A stretch of DNA of 61,798 bases from Sphingomonas sp. 1F27F7B (GTDB taxonomy: Bacteria; Pseudomonadota; Alphaproteobacteria; Sphingomonadales; Sphingomonadaceae): positions 1-61,798 of the forward strand of contig NZ_SCMK01000027.1 in NCBI RefSeq assembly GCF_005503355.1. Reading direction: 5' to 3'. This document shows positions 56,653 to 61,798 of this stretch, piece after piece. Numbering within the stretch: position 1 is the first letter of the stretch; the number at the start of each line of letters is the position of its first letter. The notes under the pieces were generated by a model, which made no database searches, was not told the origin of the DNA, and saw only the letters and a program-made list of their open reading frames with translations. The position numbers and the translations under genes were made by a program.

Positions 56653-57594
56653 TCAGGCCGCCTCGAGGATCTGCCTGACCCCCTCGGCCGATGACGCCGT
56701 GTCGTCGCTGTCGCCAAACGCCAGAAGGTAGTTGAAGGCCTGCTCAGCTTTCGAGGCGGCGTGAATGATTGCGGTCTTGTCCGCGCGCAAAATGCCGAGC
56801 CAGTGGGCGACGTAGCTCGCATGATTGTCGTGCAGTTCGTTCGGCAGATCCAAATGCGCGCAAATCAGGCCGCTTCCGATCTCAGCCACAAGCTCCTCGA
56901 AACTATAAGCTTTGTCGCCGAACCGCTTGCCGAAGGTCCGGGCAAGGCGCGAGCTGCCGCCTGACCAATGAACGGTCTCGTGTGCCCTCACCGAGGCGTA
57001 ATGATCCATCGTTGTGAATGACCGCCGGTGCGGCATCTGGATGAAATCAAATGTCGGGTGGAAGAAGGCGCGATCGCCGCCATGTCGAACATCTGCCGGC
57101 ACATGATCGAAGAACTCGTCGATGGCAGCTTGCCGCGCAGATGGATCGATCGGCGCAGGGGTCGCGTCGTCCGGATAGAAATAGGCGGGCAGCCCATCGA
57201 TCTGATCGGCGTTGAACACGAGATAATGGCGAAGGAAACGAATGCTGCGTTCGCTCTCGGCACCGGTCACCCGGTCCGACTCGGTCTTTTTGAAGCTCGA
57301 ATAATAGACCGAGAGCGAGCCGTGCTCCCCCCGGCGAACATGGCCGCCGAGCGCTTCGGCCTGGCGATACGTCATCCAGTAGCGCGAGCGATAGCCGTTC
57401 GCGTCTGCGATCGCCCAAAGATAGACCGTGTTGATCCCGGTATAGGGCGTGCCGCAGTGTCGGAGCGGACGGCCACCGGCGCCGGCAACCCGCCAGGGCC
57501 GAGTCCAGGGCGGGACGCCTTCTTCCAGCTTTCTGATGATGAGGTTGGTGATTTCGGCCGCGACGTCGCGGCTCGGACGGGCTTTCGCAGGCAT
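56653..57594 (-). CDS. ardC: ArdC-type anti-restriction protein with zincin domain
   Basis: A 313-residue protein. The N-terminal ArdC-N (DUF1738) ssDNA-binding domain has EITNLIIRKLEEGVPPWTRP, GINTVYLWAIADANGY and YWMTYRQAEALGGHVRRGEH. The C-terminal zincin domain has His205-Glu206-x-x-His209 in RAHETVHWSGG and a likely third ligand in FEELVAEIGS. ArdC coats incoming single-stranded DNA and protects it from restriction during conjugation. Length and domain order are normal. It is in the leading-type region with ParB and the helicase. Confidence 0.94.
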   Translation of the reverse strand: MPAKARPSRDVAAEITNLIIRKLEEGVPPWTRPWRVAGAGGRPLRHCGTPYTGINTVYLWAIADANGYRSRYWMTYRQAEALGGHVRRGEHGSLSVYYSSFKKTESDRVTGAESERSIRFLRHYLVFNADQIDGLPAYFYPDDATPAPIDPSARQAAIDEFFDHVPADVRHGGDRAFFHPTFDFIQMPHRRSFTTMDHYASVRAHETVHWSGGSSRLARTFGKRFGDKAYSFEELVAEIGSGLICAHLDLPNELHDNHASYVAHWLGILRADKTAIIHAASKAEQAFNYLLAFGDSDDTASSAEGVRQILEAA

Positions 57595-57695
57595 GGCTGA
57601 TGCTCCAGCGGGATGACGATGGGGTTCGGGAGAGGCAAGCGTGCGGGAGGGGACGATCGCGCAAGTGGCGCCGACCGCCCCCCTGTCCTGCTGGG

Positions 57696-59801
57696 TCAGG
57701 CTTCGACCGGCTCGATCACCGTATCGTCCGCGACCGAAGCGCCTTCCGCCATGTGATCATCCGACAACGCAGAGCGATCCGGCTCGCCACCGAGACGATC
57801 GGTCGGGCACGGGGCCGCAGCACCAAAGCGCATCGCGTCCGGCACCCATGCGAGCACAGCGTCCTTCGTCTCGGGCTCGACAATGGCCGCCCCGGCGAAG
57901 AGTTTTTCACAGCTCTCCGAGATCTCCGCCTTCTTCAGGGTGGCGTGCCGAGCCGTCAGCGCGCCGCCGCCGACGTCATGAAGCAGGCTCAAAATGCTGC
58001 CCTTGTTGACCCGATCGAAGAAGTTTTCCGCGGTCGGACGCCACCAGCTCGCAACGTCGATCTCGAGGATCGAGGCCAATCGATTGTGGATCGCGACCTG
58101 GCCGCTGGCCCCGCGCGGCTTGGCCTCGATCGACATGGCAACGATATAGGCCAGCCACTGCGCCTTGCTGTCGTCATCGAGCGCGCGAAACCCTTCGAAC
58201 CGATCGATTTCGTGATCGTGGTCGCACCATCCGGCATCAAGGCCATCATGCGCTTCGGCCAGGTAGGACCGGGCGCGTGAGCCGGGCAAATCCGCCGTGA
58301 CGGGATCCTGCGGGGCATCAGCGCAGATGGTGGTGCCATATTGAACGATCTCGTCGGCAGAACCGCCGCCGGCGAAAACCCGGGCGTCGATCATGACGAA
58401 CAGCGCGTAATCGAGCGCGAGCGCCGGCTGAGCGAGCAGACAGGATGCGAGAATATCGCGGCGTTGTATGGCAAGCTCGTCGTAGAGCCGATTGCTGAGC
58501 GGCTTGCCGCCAGGTGCCACAGCTTCGGGTCGGCGAGCTGGCTCGGGCGAATCCTTCACGCAGACGCGAAACCTGCCCGCCCCGCCCTCGTCGGGTTCGC
58601 CGGGATTTCCGCCGCCCGCATCATCGATCGCGTCGGGTTCTTCGACGATGAGCTCCTGCTCGCTATAAAATTGGGTGTCGAGACGCATCTCGCCCTGCGG
58701 CGTCAGAAGCAGAAACGCGCCGACATGCGGCCGCAGCTCATCTGGCAGCACGGGCGCGCGATGCTCGATCGCCTCGGCCTCGGCGATCAGTCGGTCATCC
58801 TCCTGGTCCAGGGCCTTGTAGGCATCGGGCGAGATGGATTCGTCCTGCATTTCGGCCTCGAGCTCGGCGCGGCGCGCCTCGATCTCGCCAAGGCGGGCGG
58901 ATTGCTCCTCGGTGAGCGCGGGCGGCTGCAGGATGGCACGGTAGAGGCCGTGGGCGGCGTTGTGGGCGTAGTTGCTGGCGATCGGCCTGATCCAGGCAAG
59001 GCCCGTCTCCTCACCGATGCGTCTCGCTTCGGCCTCCATGATGTCGCCGGCGAGACGGTGCGCGATCTCGGGATTGTTCCAGCGGTCGTTGCCGTCGGTG
59101 AAGAGGTCGCCATCGACCTTGCCGCCTGCCGCGCGATACCGCTCCTCGCCGACCAGAATCGCGATCGGATCGCTGGCCTTGAGCGTCTCATTGGCGATGA
59201 CGCGGCGGATGGTGTCGGCCGTTACGTGGCCATTCTGGTAGCTGTTCCAGACCAGAAGCTGCTTGTCGTGGCTTTCGGTCGACGCATAGGCTTTGGCGAT
59301 GTCGAGCGTGATCTCGCTTTTGCTCAAGGCGTCGAAGATCGGCGCTGCCAGCGAGGCGAGGCGCAGGCGCCCCTCGACGAAGCGACGTGTCACGCCGAAA
59401 CGCTTTGCGACAGCATCGAGATCGCCGGTCGAGCCGATGAAGTGCTGAAAGGCGCGGCATTCCTCGGCGGGGGTCATCTTGAGCTGATGGAAGTTGGTCG
59501 CCGTGGACGTTTCGGACAATTCGGCATCGTCGCCGGTAAGGATCATGACGGGGACATCGAAATCGGCTTCCGAGATCGTACCGCGCTCGGCGAGCAGGCG
59601 AAGCGCGCGCCAACGGCGTCCGCCATCGAAGACCTCGAAGGTGCCGCGCGGCTTTTTGGCGGGCGTGACGAGCAGATTCTGAAGGACGCCCTTGGCCTCG
59701 ATACTGGCGGCCATGGGTTCAATCTGAAGCTGTTCGTCCGGTGCGGTACGGACGTTGATCGGCGAGAGCCGCAGCTTGGCGAGTTTGATGGTCTGGATCA
59801 C
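57696..59801 (-). CDS. ParB/RepB/Spo0J-family plasmid protein
   Basis: A 701-residue protein starting at GTG (59801), with AGGAG eight bases upstream; another GTG at 59810 is too close to that site. The ParB N-terminal domain has KLAKLRLSPINVRTAPDEQL and VFDGGRRWRALRLLAERG (CTPase/nucleotide loop). A helix-turn-helix (AVAKRFGVTRRFVEGRLRLA) follows. A long C-terminal extension with acidic and coil regions is typical of large plasmid ParB-like proteins. No parA is next to it. It might silence or organise the plasmid like KorB. Confidence 0.9.
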   Translation of the reverse strand: MIQTIKLAKLRLSPINVRTAPDEQLQIEPMAASIEAKGVLQNLLVTPAKKPRGTFEVFDGGRRWRALRLLAERGTISEADFDVPVMILTGDDAELSETSTATNFHQLKMTPAEECRAFQHFIGSTGDLDAVAKRFGVTRRFVEGRLRLASLAAPIFDALSKSEITLDIAKAYASTESHDKQLLVWNSYQNGHVTADTIRRVIANETLKASDPIAILVGEERYRAAGGKVDGDLFTDGNDRWNNPEIAHRLAGDIMEAEARRIGEETGLAWIRPIASNYAHNAAHGLYRAILQPPALTEEQSARLGEIEARRAELEAEMQDESISPDAYKALDQEDDRLIAEAEAIEHRAPVLPDELRPHVGAFLLLTPQGEMRLDTQFYSEQELIVEEPDAIDDAGGGNPGEPDEGGAGRFRVCVKDSPEPARRPEAVAPGGKPLSNRLYDELAIQRRDILASCLLAQPALALDYALFVMIDARVFAGGGSADEIVQYGTTICADAPQDPVTADLPGSRARSYLAEAHDGLDAGWCDHDHEIDRFEGFRALDDDSKAQWLAYIVAMSIEAKPRGASGQVAIHNRLASILEIDVASWWRPTAENFFDRVNKGSILSLLHDVGGGALTARHATLKKAEISESCEKLFAGAAIVEPETKDAVLAWVPDAMRFGAAAPCPTDRLGGEPDRSALSDDHMAEGASVADDTVIEPVEA

Positions 59802-59906
59802 CGGGGTCACTCCTCTTGGCGTCCGGCAATTCCCGGACACCACCCCGTTCCCCCTTCCCTCTTTCCCAAGAGCGGCCTCGGTCGTTTGACCAAGGGCGAC
59901 CCGCGC

Positions 59907-61798
59907 TCACCCAGGATCGGCGAGAATGCGCCCAAGGATGTCGGCGGCGATGCTCACCGGAAGGAACACCCGTGTCCGGTACTGAATGATCTCGGTGAAG
60001 CAGCCCAAGGATTTCAGCCAGGCGAGCTGATCCGACGGCGCCCCGACTATCTCGATGCGATGATTTCGGTTCACCATCGCGCGGCGGATCGTCATGGGGA
60101 ATGGGCGGGCAACATCAACGCTTCGACCGGAATGGGCCGATTTGATGATGTCCGAGGGCGGCAGGTTCTCGGCGCGATCGATGCCGAGCTTGGTGAAAAG
60201 CTGGACAACGTGCTCGTCGAAAACGAGGCGGCCGAGCCAGCTATTTCCCGCTTTGTCAGCGATGCGGTTGACCACCAGATGATCGCTGGGCAGCGCCGAC
60301 CAGATCGGCAGAAGCAAGCCGGTCGCGAGGCGGATCGTCTCGGTGTCGACCTTGTTCGCCGCTTCATCGGCTTCGGCCTGCCATTTCGCGCAGAAGGCGT
60401 CCCGATCGACTATTTTCCAGGCGCTCTCGAAGAGCTCATGCTCGCGGATATATTCCCGCCGGGTCGGCCTCGTCAGCTCGAAGCGCGGGATCGGCGTTCC
60501 GTCCTTCTCCTCCATGAGCGCTCGGGCGCGGGTCTGCAGCGCGACCATCCCCGACTTGGCGTTGAGCAGAAATACGGCGGTGCTATCGCTGTCGGCGATA
60601 CGCAGCACGCGCTCCAAGGTGACAGGGGTCCGCCGCCGCGCGATCTCGATGGTCAGCAAGTGCGACGTCGCCCCGCTGACCGGGTCGGTCCGGAGCAGTG
60701 TGTCGTCGATCAAGGTGGCGGAATCGACGAGGATCGTCTCGACACCGACATCGAGCCGGCCAGCCTCCCTCGCCGCCGATACCCGTGTCTCGACCAGGGA
60801 CAGAAACTCATCGAAGATGCTGTTCTGCAGGCCGATGGGAAGCGCGAGGATGCGATTTAGCCATCGCTGGATGGGCGGCAGTTCCTCTTTCAGGACGCCG
60901 TCCTTGTCGCAGAGCTCGAGACCGGTCCGATCCTCGAATTCCGAATGCGAGATGCTCTTGAGCTTGCCATCGACCAGCAAGTGGAACCACGTCACCAGCG
61001 CAGCGCAAGCATATTCGCTCTCCAGATTATCAGCCGGGTCGAAGAGATTCTGACCGCCGGTCTGGCGCTGACCCCGTGTGAGTGCGCCGAGGCTGTCGAG
61101 CCGCCTCGCAATCGTGCTGGTGAAGCGGAGTTCGCCTTTGCAGTCGGTCGTGACGGGCCGGAACAGTGGCGTGCTCGCCTGATGGGTCCGATGGGTTCGG
61201 CCAAGGCCCTGAATGGCGCGGTCCGCGCGCCAGCCCGGCTCGAGCAACAGATGGACGCGTTGCTCCTGGTTCGGCACGTCCATTGATGCGTGATAGGATC
61301 GCCCCGTCCCGCCGGCGTCCGAGAAAATGAGGACGCGCTTCAGCCCCTGCATGAAGGCCGCGGCCTCGGCCTGACTGGTACGGGTCGAACGGGTTTCCAG
61401 CTTCTGCCGGCCGTCGCCCGTCGAGATTAGGCGTTTTGTCCGCCCAGTGACTTCCGCGACACGATCATGCCCGAAATGCTCCAGGATGCCGTCGAGCGCC
61501 GACATGATCGGCGGCAATGCGCAAAGATGCTCGATCATCAGCGCGCGGGCAGCTTCGGCTTCGGGATTGTAGACGGGATTACCCGTCTCGTCCGTCATCG
61601 GCTCGGAGCGCTGCGTGCCTGTGTCGTCGGTGAAGACGCGCATTTGGCGAGTAGGGAAAGCGCGCTCGAGATAATCGATGACATATTCTTTGCAGTCGCA
61701 GTTTATGTCGAGCGTGGCGGCGGTAGGCGCAGGTTTCCTTCGGTTTTCCATGATTTCACTCCAGATAATATGAGTGCCAGGGGGTTGTCCGGAGACGG
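59907..61798 (-). CDS. Strawberry-notch-like superfamily 2 helicase, C-terminal part (5' end outside window)
   Basis: The frame is open to the window edge (THIIWSEIM precedes the first ATG at 61751), so at least 630 C-terminal residues are present and the DEAD-type ATPase half lies beyond 61798. The helicase C-domain has KRVLIFSDAGGTGRSYHASM, VHLLLEPGWRADRAIQGLGR with the arginine-finger region RTHRTHQ, and FTSTIARRLDSLGALTRGQR, the signature of strawberry-notch (SBNO) type proteins found on large bacterial plasmids, often as giant fusion proteins. The probable role is DNA remodelling. The stop TGA is at 59907-59909. Confidence 0.88.
   Translation of the reverse strand, partial: VSGQPPGTHIIWSEIMENRRKPAPTAATLDINCDCKEYVIDYLERAFPTRQMRVFTDDTGTQRSEPMTDETGNPVYNPEAEAARALMIEHLCALPPIMSALDGILEHFGHDRVAEVTGRTKRLISTGDGRQKLETRSTRTSQAEAAAFMQGLKRVLIFSDAGGTGRSYHASMDVPNQEQRVHLLLEPGWRADRAIQGLGRTHRTHQASTPLFRPVTTDCKGELRFTSTIARRLDSLGALTRGQRQTGGQNLFDPADNLESEYACAALVTWFHLLVDGKLKSISHSEFEDRTGLELCDKDGVLKEELPPIQRWLNRILALPIGLQNSIFDEFLSLVETRVSAAREAGRLDVGVETILVDSATLIDDTLLRTDPVSGATSHLLTIEIARRRTPVTLERVLRIADSDSTAVFLLNAKSGMVALQTRARALMEEKDGTPIPRFELTRPTRREYIREHELFESAWKIVDRDAFCAKWQAEADEAANKVDTETIRLATGLLLPIWSALPSDHLVVNRIADKAGNSWLGRLVFDEHVVQLFTKLGIDRAENLPPSDIIKSAHSGRSVDVARPFPMTIRRAMVNRNHRIEIVGAPSDQLAWLKSLGCFTEIIQYRTRVFLPVSIAADILGRILADPG

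Noticed and set aside
58341..60860. 839-codon open frame on the plus strand
   Set aside because: It is antisense to the ParB-like and helicase genes and exists because of their GC-rich codon bias; no ribosome site or family match, and the minus-strand proteins are clearly recognisable.
1..61798. CRISPR array, tRNA, rRNA, insertion sequence
   Set aside because: No regularly spaced repeats, no cloverleaf or rRNA-like segment, and no transposase or integrase frame were seen on either strand.

Overview
The window looks like a stretch of a large conjugative plasmid, or a plasmid-derived integrative element, from a high-GC alphaproteobacterium. A member of the Sphingomonadaceae is most likely. The evidence is GAAC-N7-GAAC LexA boxes, an imuA-imuB-dnaE2 mutagenesis cassette, an F-like TraG/TraI/TraD transfer set, a PRTRC cassette, and an intergenic repeat containing CCTGAGCCTGTCGAAGGG that is common in sphingomonad genomes. 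I saw no rRNA, tRNA, CRISPR array or transposase gene. All identifications come from reading the sequence; no database search was run.

Layout. 1-2,000: the 3' end of traG and three small genes. 2,064-7,575: an SOS-controlled translesion synthesis operon. Its imuA is interrupted by an in-frame amber codon, while imuB and dnaE2 are intact. 7,846-20,215: a probable defence island. It holds a PD-(D/E)XK protein with a DUF4238 partner, a GNAT acetyltransferase, two adjacent proteins with RX4H HEPN motifs, an Mrr-like nuclease with a partner of unknown function, two divergent SRAP (YedK/HMCES) genes sharing one LexA box, and a two-gene operon pairing a TIR-like protein with a Vsr-like nuclease. 20,247-27,473: the DNA-processing transfer genes (TraI relaxase-helicase, TraD coupling protein, a small ribbon-helix-helix protein) and a candidate oriT with an F-like nic sequence.

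27,474-36,482: many small plasmid maintenance genes (SSB, DUF736, DUF2493, DUF3768, a PemK/Phd-type toxin-antitoxin pair, a PP-loop enzyme). The gaps between them carry strong hairpins, including two pairs of related elements; one pair shows compensatory changes in its stems. 36,705-44,533: a nickel/cobalt-type resistance cargo (CsoR/InrS-like repressor with tandem operators, NreB-like MFS exporter, CzcCBA-like RND efflux).

44,765-61,798: minus-strand backbone. It includes a full PRTRC cassette (E1-like, JAMM, E2-like, ubiquitin-like and ParB proteins), a second gene broken by an in-frame amber codon, a DpdA/TGT-like protein, a secreted nuclease, ArdC, a second ParB and the C-terminal part of a strawberry-notch-like helicase.

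How it fits together: TraI, TraD, TraG and the oriT move the element. SSB, ArdC and the ParB proteins protect and maintain it after entry. The SOS polymerase and SRAP genes deal with damaged DNA. The defence island and metal efflux genes are cargo that would benefit the host.
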